Assembly (NCBI GenBank): GCA_030549335.1
Contig: CM060188.1
Location: 2,356,001 to 2,420,000, forward strand
Reading direction: 5' to 3'
Source of the DNA: Pontederia crassipes
Taxonomy: Eukaryota > Streptophyta > Magnoliopsida > Commelinales > Pontederiaceae
Length of the DNA stretch: 64,000 nucleotides
In this document: positions 23,880 through 36,688 of the stretch, piece after piece
Layout of the letters: each line of letters begins with the position of its first letter
Position numbering within the stretch: position 1 is the first letter of the stretch
The notes under the pieces: generated by a model
The model's database searches: none
What the model saw: only the letters and a program-made list of their open reading frames with translations
Told to the model about the DNA's origin: nothing
Translations under genes and position numbers: made by a program

Positions 23880-26800
23880 AGCAATCAAAGGAACATATCA
23901 GAGTAGCAAAGCAGTAACAACTAAATGGATGATTAGCTCCAACATACTTGCTATGTGCTCCTAAAGACTTATTCCAACCATCTACATATTGTGCTACTAC
24001 TCTTAACATTCAGTTAAGGATCATGTACTCCATAGATATTCATGTAATAGAAGTGCTTCAATAGTTCAATGTGTGGGAAAATATACGATCTAATAGAACT
24101 TCTTTTAGACTCATATTCCAATAAGTTATATATAGTTTGTCACCATTCGATTATTCATGTGCCCACACAAATTGTATCTTTCAACTGATGATATAAGAGT
24201 ATGCTCAACTAATTTAAATATTCATGTATCTAGGATAAATCATTGAAACAATAATGATAACATGCAAAAGTTTTTTTTTCCTTCCTTGCAATCATGAACT
24301 ATAGGGACTCATATGCAAACCAATATGTTGATATATCCACAAAAAAGATTCCTCGGTTAAAGAAACACTAATATGCTTACTTGATTGAGCAAGTAAACCA
24401 CTAATGAATGGGAAAAATACTAGAGGCATATTATTAAATTGTGTACCGAGTATAATTTCCTATGTTTCAAATTTTCCACCGCGTTAATGAGGCCAATAAC
24501 AGTAATGCTGCAAAAGATGAAAGAGGGCCACCTTCCTAATTGATTCAATCGATGGCTTATATCAAATATCTGCAACTCACACATAATCTCGTACCAGTAG
24601 GGGTATGATACAAAATTGTGTTTTCTATTTAATTGGAAATGAAACCACCTCTCTCGGTTGCTTCTCAGGCAAAATCTCAGTTGTAGCTTAGGCTCGACGA
24701 GTAGTGAGATGTATTGATCAACCATGCTTCTGATACTTTATTCAAAGTTGGAGGATCCCATTACATGTCAATAGCATTGTCGAGTTTTTTACACTTCCAA
24801 ACACCAAAAAATATTTTCAAAATTTTAAACTGCAGATGTCATAACTTAAGAGCCAAATCTCTATCGTTACACGTGCTTGAACACCTTGTAAATCAATAAA
24901 TAAATTGAATGTATTTTTATATAAAAAAAGAAAAATGCAATGTACTTATTGTTCTTTGTGCATCTAGAAGGTTGAGGTACCTGAATGAAGTCACTAGAAA
25001 TGTCTTGTGAGAATGCAGAAGAGACATCTAGTATTCACGGACAAGTCATTCATCCAAAGTTTGAAATATGGCTTCTCGTACCGAACAACATTTTTGAGAG
25101 GTTGATTTAGAAACAAGTCCACTACAAAATATAACGAGTCAAAATGTCTTATTGTGAGCTCATAGATCACAGAGATACTTTTAAAATCAATGGTCAATCT
25201 TCTTTTAGTTTCTTGAGAGTTGAAACACACCATTCAACATTTCATCTAGATATCTCATTTTCCTAATAGGGAAAATATTTAGGTGGACATAATCATAAAA
25301 CAAAAAAAGTTGATCTATATAAGAGACATAGGAAGAGGCCACAATCAATCCCTAAGATGAATTGAACTAGAGTATGTAGTGAGTAATCATAAAACATAAT
25401 CTTAAAATGACTATGAAAATTTAACTAGATACTCCTGATAATATTAACTCTTTGCAATTCTTCAATTAGAATGAATTAACATGCTACAACACAACCACAT
25501 GTTTAACTATAATGAACATTTGAGATTAGTGTATATAGAAGAGTCTCACCGGAGCATCTAAAATTCCTCTACTATATCAAGGCTGAAACTTTATAAACAC
25601 ATCCAATCTGAATAATGAGCACTAAAAAGTCAATTTGAAGCATTTTTTTTCAACTTTTAATTGGAGAAACAAAAGTTATATGCATACACAAACCTACAAC
25701 ATCAAATCAGTTTAATAATGCGTTATTTAATTTAGGAGGACAATATATGTAAAATTTTATTGCTAAAAGGACAAGAGTTTCATCTTGTATGAGCATAATT
25801 CATTCCATGTGGATATGAAAGCAATCATTATTGTGACATAATAGACGCAGAAATGAAACAAGCTCCATGCCTTGAACTTCTCAGGTAACAGTTCCCAATC
25901 TCATCTTTGTTGTTTCAATGAGTACATTTATTAATCTTTCCTCTCTTGACTACTCTTATGTTCTTCTTCTTCTTCTTCTTCTTCTTCTTGTTCTTTTTGA
26001 AGGGACTACTCTTATGTTTGAACTTCTTTCTAGTTTCAAATTCAAAGAGCATGGTCTAAATCCAATTAGATGTTACAAACAAATCAAATCAAGAGATCTT
26101 ATTCTCAGTGCTGATAGACAACCATGTTTATTTTAGTTAGTAAAATAATCAGTCAAAATATTCAAGAATATTATTGTTTCTTAATTTGATATGAATCAAA
26201 ATGAAATAACATATCTAAGGCATATTTAAACATAGCAGAACTATGTTCTCATATTCATGCATTTGTTAAGAGTTATTAGAGGGGAGATTGAATAGTTACT
26301 AATTACATGTCACTTATTTTCTTGTAGTGCCAGGTGAAGCCACTCAGAATGGAACCACTTGTCATTTCATATTATAATTGATGGGGGTGTCTAAAATAGT
26401 TAGATAGTTTCTTTAGGTTTAGAGACATGTTTGTTCCTCTATTTTCATATGAAGAGTCAGTCCACTCCATACCAACATATGTCTTATTGTGCGGTGTCTA
26501 AGATCGTTGTACTGGTCATATTAGTCCATTTCATTTCACTTCATTAATATCTAGACATCTCTCCACAATCTTAACATAATACTACAAAGTTTAAATAACA
26601 TTCAGAGAATTTCAAGCATAAAATAGCGATGAATGATATTGCTCTTGTCTAGATAGACGATATCACCATATTACGCAAGTGAAGAGTCTATCATGGAGGG
26701 ATCATCAGTAATTAATATAGCAAGTCAGTGATCAATCTGATCAAGCCTCTAAGAATTTGATGAGAAGGCAGCATTAAAACTAGTAATCAAAGTGAGAAAA

Positions 26801-28553
26801 CAACTACAAGAAATTTGGAAAAGTAAGGTTTAGGAACCAACAACATTCATTGCACAATGTGTCGCAATGCCAAGTGCAAGCCTTTCACCAGTTAAAGATA
26901 GGAATTCCCTCGTAAGTTGTAATATCATCCATAAGTTTAATATAGGTGAGTGGAATATCATATTTGAATTAAATGGAAGATCCATTATGTAACAGAAGCA
27001 AAAAAAAAAAAAACAAAGCCAATTGATCTTGCCTACATGTCCAGTAAGATGAGATAAGTAGAAGGATTCAAGTGTTGAAAAGATCTGTAATTCACAAAAG
27101 CTAAATGCATATAGAAAATATAGTAATAGAAGAAAGTATTGTTGATGCACAAGGGGAAAAACTGCCAAATAAAATGAACAGATTAACTAAAATTAACTGA
27201 AAAAATATTAACTAAAATTAATGAATAAACATTGTACATTGTTAGTTTTCTAGATGAATAAGCATTGTTCTTGAATATTGATGATCAAATAGATTTATAT
27301 AGAAAAAAATAGACAAAGCAGTACATGGAATCCTATAGTGATCAATTTGTTTTCTTGACACGATAATTCCTAACAACAATTATTCTATGAATACTTCAAC
27401 AAAACAGTTAGAGTGAAAAGAAGACTACAATTTTGGATTATCAATATATGTGAATGTAGAAAAGTGGGCATACTTCAAGGGAGAATCTCTCTATTTGGCC
27501 CTGCATAAGATGGGTCACAATGCAGAGTAGCTTCTCTCATTTGATATAGATGCGTGGGGAAAAATTAAAGGAATGAAGAAAAAATAGCACGATGATATAA
27601 AGAAATGAACCCAATGTTCTCATTAAAACAATATCGTAAAGGTAAACACTTGTAATGTATAAGAACTTTAAAATTTGGCAAAGGTTCATAATCAAATGTT
27701 AAAAGTTAGCTAGAATGAATCCTTAACCCACAGTTTTAGTTGCAATATGAAACGTTCCAGGAATTGAGATTCCTACTCCACCCCTAAAAGTAATAGCACC
27801 GAAGATGGCAACCTATATTAAAGTAACAATAATATAAACAACAACTATTGAAGAAAAGAAATATTAAAGAGAGTGTAAAAAAACATTTTTTTCCTCAACA
27901 TAAGTTGTTGGACAAGAGACCAAGATGAATGCAATTAGTTTAAAACACGAGAATCCACACTTTTCAAAGTAATTGAAAATTATATCATTAAGCATGGACA
28001 TATTTCTCATGTAACTCCTTGCAATCTTCATGCTTCCATGCAAAGAGCAATTGAAAAGATTGTAATGTATACCATTATCCCACATTTTTTTAAATGATCC
28101 CCACAAATCAAATTCACAAAAGTTTAATGGCCAAACAAAAAGCATATCTTCACTAGTCGCTCAATAAATTGAAACAATATCATCATTACTCTTCAGGAAA
28201 TGAATTTTATATTTGTCACCATAAGTATTTGCAAAATGCAGACAAGCAACACAAACAAGCAAATTCTCTCACCTTCAGGTTTCAACATCACAAATCCAAT
28301 ATCCATATTATCCTCCCAAGATTCACAGAGCTTCTTCAAGCGAAGAACCTAAATGAAAGAACATATAAATATAACGAAACTGTCCATTCTCTCGAGCAAT
28401 AAAACAAACAAGCAATTGTCATCCTACAAAATCCCAAAGCAAAATAACACGACATAAAAAGAGGTAGATTTTTACTATGTTGTTAATAAGAGCGCTGAGA
28501 GCAGACGGGCGGTTAAGGATCGTTAACCGCGCGCACGCTTTGCCATCGACTAG
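23880..28553 (-). pseudogene. decayed 3-hydroxyisobutyryl-CoA hydrolase (HIBCH)-like gene
   Basis: HIBCH is a mitochondrial enoyl-CoA-hydratase-fold enzyme of valine breakdown. Pieces on the minus strand follow family order. 28475-28553 reads VLVDGKACARLTILNRPSAL then SALINNI; 28274-28349 reads VLRLKKLCESWEDNMDIGFV then MLKPEG, both with good splice sites. About 28000-28050 has HEDCKELHEKY; 27735-27812 reads VAIFGAITFRGGVGISIPGT then FHIAT, against the usual MGGGAGISIPGTFRVAT; 26835-26910 reads LTGERL then ALGIATHCAMN; about 25190-25230 has CFNSQETKRRL; 24640-24715 has LRFCLRSNRERWF. A last weak match (VDGWNKSL) lies near 23950. Stops, shifts and lost conserved residues between and within pieces show it is dead. 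Introns are retained, so it is not a processed copy. The first exon seems to lie at 36.6 kb. Confidence 0.75.
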
Positions 28554-28623
28554 CACCTACGAAGCAACAAACATTGACCAAATAGCTTAGTAAGCGTTTG
28601 GAAGTACTGGGGGCAACTAGTCT

Positions 28624-30845
28624 TATAATATTCTAAAAGAAGGAGATAATAAATGAATAAATAAAAGAAAAGAAAAAGAAAACAAGTAAAAGAAACCAAA
28701 AATCTTAATGCCCATTATAAAGCTCATAGCCTAGTAAGCCCTAAACTTAAGGTATAAATACCTTTAGGTGCCCTAAACCTCAACTCCTCTTTTTTCCCAC
28801 ACTTTTTCTCTCTCCTTCACCCACACTAGCCAAGAGCTCCCTTAGGCTCACCCCCTCTCATGTCCTCTCAAAACCCTCTCACCCACATCCTTTTCACTCT
28901 CTCACCCTCTCTCATGCTACATTAACTCATCATTGTAGCTATAGTAGTTACCTCCCTCACTCAATCCCCCTCTCCTCTCACCCTCGCACTCTCACGTGCA
29001 GCAGTAAAGAAGGGGAAAGAGCCATCATTGACTCCAGCTGTGAAAAGATGATAAGGAGAAGAGGAAAGAAGAAGAAAGAATTAAGATTAGTAGATATTTA
29101 ATCTAAAGGTATGTTGAGGGAATCCAAATCCTCAAATCTCTTTCTAATGATGATTGTTTGTATAGATTAGGGCATGAAAGAACAAATCAATTGTTCTTGA
29201 AATGGAAGAGTATAGAATGTGAATTTGGGCATAGATTTATGTCATTTTTTAAGATTATTGTTTCATTGATAAGTATGATTAGCAACATAATGATTCTAAC
29301 CATGTATGCTTAGTTTATTATTAGTGTTGCTTATTGTTCATATGGATGTGATTTGTAGGCATATTGATCTTATGCGCAAACACTATTCATATTCATGATA
29401 ATTATGCTAAAAATGTTCCTATAAGAATATCATGATGCTTAGAGTAACATGTTTACTCGATGTGTGGATAAATGCATGATCATAAATATGTTGCATATAT
29501 GTGTAAAAATGGGAAAAAAATGGCTAAAAATAGGGGAGACTCTGTTAGAAACTCAGGCACGATCATGACGAATTATGGCACGGCCGTGACGCATGTAGTG
29601 GTTGCATGCCTTAGTGGGAAAATAAGTCAAATGCAGAAAAAGGACCTTTTGTCATGGTTGTGACCTTATGGTCGCACGACCATGACACCCCTAAAGGCTT
29701 TTGCCTTAGAGAATTTTTGAGAACGGGCGAAAAATGATTGTTCTATCACGGGCGTGCAAGTACGGACAAAGATAAATTAGTCGTACTGATAAAATCGTCA
29801 ACTCATGAATGCACACGACTCGGGCATGACCGTGACGTATGTGAGCACAAGACGGATTGGCATGAAGGTATCTTGTTACAATCGTGAAGGGGAACAAAGT
29901 CTTCACTAGTTAGCTCAAGTGATGTGTTCCTAGTGGAAGTAATGTCGGCCCATCGTTGTTTGTGCTTTCAATGGGACAAAAATGATCCCGGCCTAGATAA
30001 GTCAATTCTCGCGAATCAAAATGGTCTTCCCAGTCAACAAGATAAGAAAGCATCTAAATAAAGATAGAAGATGGAAAGATGAAAGTCACTTAAAGTGACT
30101 AAAATGAATGACTTGGGACATAAAGATGAAGATGATGTTAATGAAAGCACCTAAAAGGATGGCAATGTATGTCCTTTTGTCATATGATGCTATGAATGAA
30201 GATGTTAAAAAAAGAGCAAGATAAGCTAAGATATGTTTTAGCATAATGATAAGTTATGATATGCCTTAGTATAATGTTAATGGTGTCATATGCTCAATGC
30301 ATATGATCTATGTTCCATTATGATGCAATGCATATGTCATTATATGTAGAGATCATATTATAGGATCATTGCATGCATGAGCCTCAACGTACTCTAACGG
30401 AAGAAATCTCCTGCACCACATGGATCTGTGCAGGTATGGACGAGGCATAGGTTTGACATTGAGGGCCTCGTGACGATGACATTGCACATGGGTTGGTCGA
30501 GTTATGACCCAAGTATCTTTTATTACATTATGTATGATGATGAACTCTTTAGAGAATTGAGTATGTATGGCCTATGAGTCTTTGAGTGATGTACTTTGTA
30601 TGAACTAATTTAAGTATCATGAACCCTATGTTGGGTATTATGTTAGAGCCTATGTGGTCCATGGGCTAGATATGTATCTTAGAATTTTATTACCTTATGA
30701 AGTCTTCCGTTGTGTTTTATGTTATTAGATTTTATTATTATTATTATTATATTTTCCTCTGCAATGTTTTGTGAAATTAGGTTATATAAGTAACGCCGCC
30801 TAGGGTTCGACAACTAAATTAGAGCCAAATTTTGGGAATGTTACA
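28624..30845 (+). repeat. left LTR of the gypsy-type fossil
   Basis: It shares with the right LTR the block agcctagtaagccctaaact and a TATA-like GGTATAAATACC segment (about 28750-28765), then CT-rich leader sequence and many later blocks. It ends in ...gttaca immediately before the primer-binding site. Confidence 0.75.
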
Positions 30846-30847
30846 GT

Positions 30848-30861
30848 TGGTATCAGAGCCA
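30848..30861 (+). other. primer-binding site (initiator tRNA-Met type)
   Basis: TGGTATCAGAGCCA begins two bases after the left LTR. This is the standard plant LTR-element site complementary to the 3' end of tRNA-iMet, and it fixes the left LTR end and the element orientation. Confidence 0.9.
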
Positions 30862-32897
30862 TAGTTTCGGCTCGTATGTATAGGGTTTTAGTATGTGTAG
30901 GCCATAATTTTGGCTAGACTGTTGTAAGACTTAAAAGTCGAGAGCCATGGTTGAGCTCTTATATGTATGTTATAGTAGATGTAAGCTATAGACTTGACTC
31001 ATATGTCTTAAGTCTTAGGACGTGTAAATCATAAGTTGGCTAAAATGTCTAAGTATAATGTCGAAGTATAAAATTCATATGCATTCGTCAGGAGGTATCA
31101 CCGAGCATAAAGGTATGTGTTTTATTTTAATTGGGTAATGCTGGACAATGATGCACGGTTATTGTATGACGATAAATGGATATGAGTTGTCCAATGAACG
31201 AAAGCACGATCCAAGATATGGAATGTGATAAAGGTTCGTGCCAAGAACTTTTGACGAGATTTTCAAGCCTCAACCTTCCTATGTTCAACGACATTGATGA
31301 TCCGAAGGAAGCTGAAGCATGGTTGAATAGTATCATGATATCTTCGAAGTGATAAAATGTCCAAAGGAAAACAAAGTGGGGTGTGCCGCTCATAATTTGA
31401 CGGGAAAAGCAAATGAATGGTGGGATTCTATTCTTACGTCTAAGTATGTCAACGAAAGAGATCCATCATAGTGAAAATTCACAATGGACTTCAAGGATCA
31501 ATACTTTTCACAAAGTATGAGTGAGCAAAAGCAAAAGGAGTTCCTTGACCTCCAATAATGTGATATGCCGGTGGACGAGTATGCGATCAAGTACTTTCAA
31601 TTCGAAAAGTATTGCACTTTGGTGAAGACGAAAAGAATGAGAATGAATCATTTTGTGAAGGGACTTAAATCTGAATTGAAGGCTAGGATGATATGTGAAA
31701 CTTCTAAGATAATGAGCGAAGCTATTGAATTAGTTATAGAACTAGAGTGAAAGTTCAAAAATGGAGTTGTGGACTCTAATGGCAACACATTAAGAAAGAT
31801 AATCAAATTAGGAAAAGGGAAGAGTCCAAAGAAACCACCTTACCATTCTCCAAAGAAGATGGAACGAGCCAATGACGCATGTCATCATTGCGAAAGATGT
31901 CACCCTAGTGAATGTCGTTTCAAAGTCAGAACTTGCTTGCAATGTGACAAGGGGGCCATTATGTGAAGAATTGCCCGAAGAAGCTAGATGTCAACTCTCA
32001 AAAGATGTCGAGACAAGTTCACACCATGCAAGTCGAAGAAGCTCACCAAGTCCCGAATATGATTCAAGGTAATCATCACTTAATGTTTAATTAATCACAC
32101 TAATTATAATGTGTGCATGATAGACATAAAGATCATGCGGAATATTAAAAAAATATTCTAACGATAAGACACGAAATCATAGTTCTTAAATAAAGAAAGT
32201 TACAAAAAAACTACCAAGGCCATAATGATGGTAATTAAGATGAGAATGAAAATTATAATTATTCTACTTATGTCTATATGACCTAAATAATGACATGAAA
32301 GGACAAGGGTCAAGTTAGGTAGCTTGTCACTTGAGTAGCCTATGTTAAATATTAGAGTAGCACAACGAAAGTGTGGCGCGTGGACGATCTCCATTTCATG
32401 GAGTAGAGTAAGGATATAATATTCGCACTAGAATCTTGAAGATACAAGATAAGATATGTCATAGTTAGGATCATCACCAAGAACCATTAGTAAGAGACAA
32501 AAGTGATGTTGTTGAAGACATACGAGAAAGACCACGTTGGTGCACACGAAGGGCTAGAGTTAAATTGAGCGACGATGATGAAAGGATTTTCATTTAAAAT
32601 TAAGTTAATGATTGTAGATGCACAACCAAAACATGGCTCAAGAATGATATCAATTTCTTGAGAATGATTAGAGATCTTCGATTCATAGAATCGCGAGTTA
32701 TGGTGACCGCCTAGTGAAGACGAAATACAAAGGCCATTAAAGTGAGACCACCGAAGAATGCGCATTGGATGTCACAAATGGATAGAGCATGCTAGTGTAT
32801 ACGAGGAACAAAAGATAAATGAAGTAACATGAATGAATAGATATATTGTATAAGATTCTACAAAATTTGATGACTTATTTTATTCTAAGGAGTATAT

Positions 32898-35800
32898 TGT
32901 AACATTATGAAAAAGGACATAATAAATGAATAAATAAAAGAAAAATAAAACAAGTAAAATAAACTAAAAATCAATTAAGGCCCGTTATGAAACCCATTAG
33001 CCTAGTAAGCCCTAAACTTAAGATATAAATACCTTTAGGTGCCCTAAACCTCACCTAACTCCTCTTTTTCTCCACACTTTTCTCTCTCCTTCACCCTCAC
33101 CAGCCTAGTGCTCCCTCATGCTCACCCCCTCTCATGTCCTCTCAAAATCCTCTCACCCACATCATCTTTACTCTCTCACACCCTCTCTCATGCTATAGTA
33201 ACTATCTCCCTTGTTGAATCCCCCTCTCCTCTCACGCTCCCACTCTCACATGCAGCAGCAAAGAAGGGGAAAGAGTCATTAGACTCCGGCTGTGAAGAGA
33301 AGTAAGGATAAGAGGAAAGAAGAAGGAGGAGAAAGAAGAAGAAGAAATAGAAATAGAAATGGAAGAAATAATTAAGATTAGTAGGGTTTTAACCTAAATC
33401 CTAAAGGTATGTTGGGATCCAAATCCTCTAATCTCTCTCTAACGATGATTATTTGTATGGATTAGGACATGAAAGAACAAACCAATTGTTCTTGAAATGG
33501 AAGAGTAAAGAATGTGCATTTGGACATAGATTTATGTCATTTTTCTTATGATTACTATAAGTATGATTAGCAATATAATGATTCTAGCCATGTATGCTTA
33601 GTTTATGATTAGTGTTGGTTATTGTTCATATGCATGTGATTTGTAGGCATAATGATCTTATGCAAACCCTATTCATATTTATGATAATTGTGTTAAAAAT
33701 GTTCCTATAAGAAATTCATGATGTTTAGAGTAACATGTGTACTCAATGTGTGGATGAATGCATGATCATAAATGTGTTGCATATATGTGTAAATATGAGG
33801 AAAAATTGGTAAAAATGGGGGAGACTCTCTCTAGAGCTCTTGGCACCACCGTGACGAATTATGGCATGGTCGTGACGCATGTAGTGGTTGCATGCCTTAG
33901 TGGGAAAATAAGCCAAATGCAGAAAAAGATCTTTTATCACGACGTGACCTTGTGGTCGCACGGACATGACACCCTTGAAGGCTCTTGCCTTAGAGAATTT
34001 TTTAGAACGAGCGAAAAATGATTGTTGTATCATGGGCGTGCAAGTATGGATAAAGACAAATCAGACGTGCCGATAAAATTGCCAACCCATGAATGCACAT
34101 GATTCGAGCACGATCGTGACTATACACCGTCATTCAAAATTCTTCCAAGTGTTCGGTCGTGCCGAACTGAGGCACACCTGTCCCTAAGTATGGGCACGAT
34201 CGTGACCTAATGTGGCACGACCGTGACTAGACTAGGAAGTTAATGTGATGATTGTCTGTCCACACTTAGCATAATTTGAAATGTGTATGATCTTAAATAG
34301 GATTAAAATATGCAACATATATTGAATGATTGAATGTATTGATGAATGTAACTAAGAGATGAATTGGCATGAAGGTATCTTGTTGCAATCGTGAAGGGGA
34401 ACAAAGTCTTCACTAGCTAGCTTAAGTGATGTGTTCCATGTGGAAGTAATATCGGCCCATCGTGGTTTGTACTTCCAATGGGACAAAAATGATTCTGGCC
34501 TAACTAAGTCAAGTCTCGCGAATCAACATGATCTTTCCAATCAACAAGATAAGAAAGTATCTAAATAAAGATAAAAAATGAAAAGTTGAAAGTCACTTAA
34601 AGTGACTAAGATGAATTACTTGGGGCATAAAGATGAAGATGGTGTTAATGAAAGCACCTAAAAGGATGTTAATGTCATCTTGTCATATGATGTTATGAAT
34701 GAAGAAGTTAAAGAAAAACAAGATAAGCTAAGATATGTTTTATCATAATGATAAGTTATGAAATGCTTTAGTATAATGTTAATGATGTTATATGTTCATC
34801 ATATCTTATCATGATGATATGTTTACATGTCATAGTCTGCATAAGTAGCTCATAGCATGCATATGATATATGTTTCATTATGATGCAATGCATATGCTAT
34901 GACATATAAAGATCATGTTATAGGATCATTGCATGATGCATGGGCCTCAACCTACTCTAACAAGAAAAATCTCTTGCACCACATGAATCCGTGTAGGTAT
35001 GAACAAGGTATAGGTTCAGCGGCGAGAGCCTCATGATGATGACATTGCACATGGATTGGTCGGGATACGATCCAAGTATTTTTTTATTATATTATGTATG
35101 ATGATGGACTCTTTAGAGTAGGGTTAAGCAAACCCGGGACCGAGTCCGAATCTAAGCGGACCCAGTCTCGACCCGAATTGTGCCGAGTCAAAAGATTTTT
35201 TACCGGTATCGAATTCGGACCCGACCAAATCTGAGATCGGGTCAAACCCGACAATTTGGGAATTTGATCGGGTTTGTGGTTGGGCATCACTAGCATCCGA
35301 AGTCGAGAGACAGGGGAGGGGGAGGGGAAGGGCGGACGAAGTCGGGACCACCGCTATTCGCCTGCACTAGAATCCTGCACTACCAAATCGCAGTCACTAG
35401 GCATCGAATAGCGGCCGCCAGGCATCGAATAACGGCTGTCAGGTAAGATTCAATCGATTCTAGGAAAGGCGGCCGTTCCGGCGACTGGCGCCCACGATCC
35501 GATGTCGGCGGCCATGATGCGGCGCCTAGCGATCGGATCGACTCACCTGGTGTCCGGTCCAGCGCTTGGCGGTCACTATCCAGCTCCTAGCAGTCGAATC
35601 GACCTCCAACAGCCACGATCTGACACCTAACAACTGGATTTGGCTACTAGCGACTGCGATCCGGCTCTGACAATTGATTCGACACTTGACGACCGGAGTA
35701 GTGAGAGAGGGAAAGGGGAGGGCGGGGCCAGATCGGCTCATCTGTTGGCCGATTCGATGCTTGACGGCCACCATCCGGTGCGTGGCAGTCGGATCGACCG

Positions 35801-36552
35801 CTAGTTGTCATGATTCGACGCCTGGCAGTTGGATCGACCGTTGATTGTCATGATTCGGCACTGGCAACCGAATCTAACCACTAGCGACCTTGATCCAGCT
35901 TTGGTAGCCGATTCGACGCTTGACGATCGGAGTAGAGAGAGGGAGATGGGGAGGTGGCCGAAGTCGGGATCGCGTGGGAGTCGCCGCGGCCACCATGGGA
36001 GAAAGAGGGAGAGGGCAAGAAAGAGATGGAAAAGAGAAAAGAAATTATGACCGGTGAGATGGAAAGAGTGAGAGAGAGAATTGAGAAGGGTTACTTATAT
36101 ATTAATAACCCGAGCTGGGTTCGGATCAAGTATTTACACTGCAAACTCGGTCCTGACCGGACCCGATGGGTTTTCCATCAACTGGACTCGGTCCCGATCC
36201 GGATATAATCCGGGCCAGGTTATTTACTCGATTTGTCGGGTCGATACGGTTCAGGTCGATCCGGATCATGCTCAAGCCTACTTTAGAGAGCCGAGTATGT
36301 ATTATTTATGGGCATTTGAGTCATGTATTTTGTATGAACTTAATTATGTATAAATTATGTTAGGTATTATATTAGAGCTTATGTAGTTCATAAGCTAAAT
36401 ATGAATTTTAGATTTTATTACCTTATGAAATTTTATGTTATTGAATTTTATTATTATTATGTCTTTCGCTATTATACTTTATGAAATTATATTATGTAAG
36501 TAACACTATTTAAAATTCGACAACTAAATTGAGATCAAATTTGATAATATTA
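32898..36552 (+). repeat. right LTR of the gypsy-type fossil, with nested insertion
   Basis: It starts TGTAACATTATG, repeats the blocks of the left LTR in order, and resumes after the nested hAT element (35119-36280). It is longer than the left LTR even without that insertion. No matching target duplication was seen at the outer ends. Confidence 0.7.
35111..36288. mobile_element. non-autonomous hAT element nested in the right LTR
   Basis: An identical 8-bp duplication CTTTAGAG at 35111-35118 and 36281-36288 flanks 1162 bp. It fits the hAT target consensus nTnTAGAn. The ends are TAGGGTTAAGC and, read inward, TAGGCTTGAGC, as expected for hAT terminal repeats. The left LTR of the host element is continuous at the same place, which proves this is an insertion. 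The interior is GC-rich with mirrored gacccga/tcgggtc stretches near the ends and has no transposase frame. Confidence 0.85.
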
Positions 36553-36554
36553 TT

Positions 36555-36688
36555 GAGACGCACATTGGTCCGGCCGCCATGAGCAGAACCGGCGTATGTG
36601 GAGAGGGCAGCTGAGGCTTGCGAGGATGTAACGATGAGCGGGATGATGAAACCATTTGACCGATGCAACGGCACTAAAATCTCTGCAT
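36555..36688 (-). pseudogene. candidate first exon of the HIBCH pseudogene
   Basis: From an ATG at 36688 the minus strand reads MQRF, then in the next frame SAVASVKWFHHPAHRYILAS, with RRFCSWRPDQ later. Plant HIBCH proteins start with a basic mitochondrial presequence of this style (MQRL or MQRF, later RRFCSQ) and the first intron follows soon after. The piece is GC-richer than its surroundings and has the orientation and position expected for exon 1, with the LTR element sitting in intron 1. A stop follows MQRF, so the exon is broken. Similarity is short and this is an inference. Confidence 0.5.

Larger units (their letters stand above)
28624..36552 (+). mobile_element. fossil Ty3/gypsy-type LTR element, gag remnant only
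   Basis: Two related long terminal repeats (about 28624-30845 and 32898-36552) flank an internal part of only about 2 kb. A primer-binding site complementary to initiator tRNA-Met follows the left LTR. The internal part has a degraded gag-like stretch with a zinc-knuckle region (about 31270-32000) and no recognisable pol, so the copy is internally reduced and broken in many places. The LTRs differ visibly from each other (roughly one base in ten in the parts compared by eye) and in length, suggesting an insertion some millions of years old; this was not calculated. The right LTR contains a younger hAT element. It lies in what appears to be intron 1 of the HIBCH pseudogene. Confidence 0.8.

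Noticed and set aside
28624-36552. Target-site duplication for the gypsy-type fossil
   Set aside because: Flanking bases just outside the two LTR ends do not match; the ends are too eroded to claim one.
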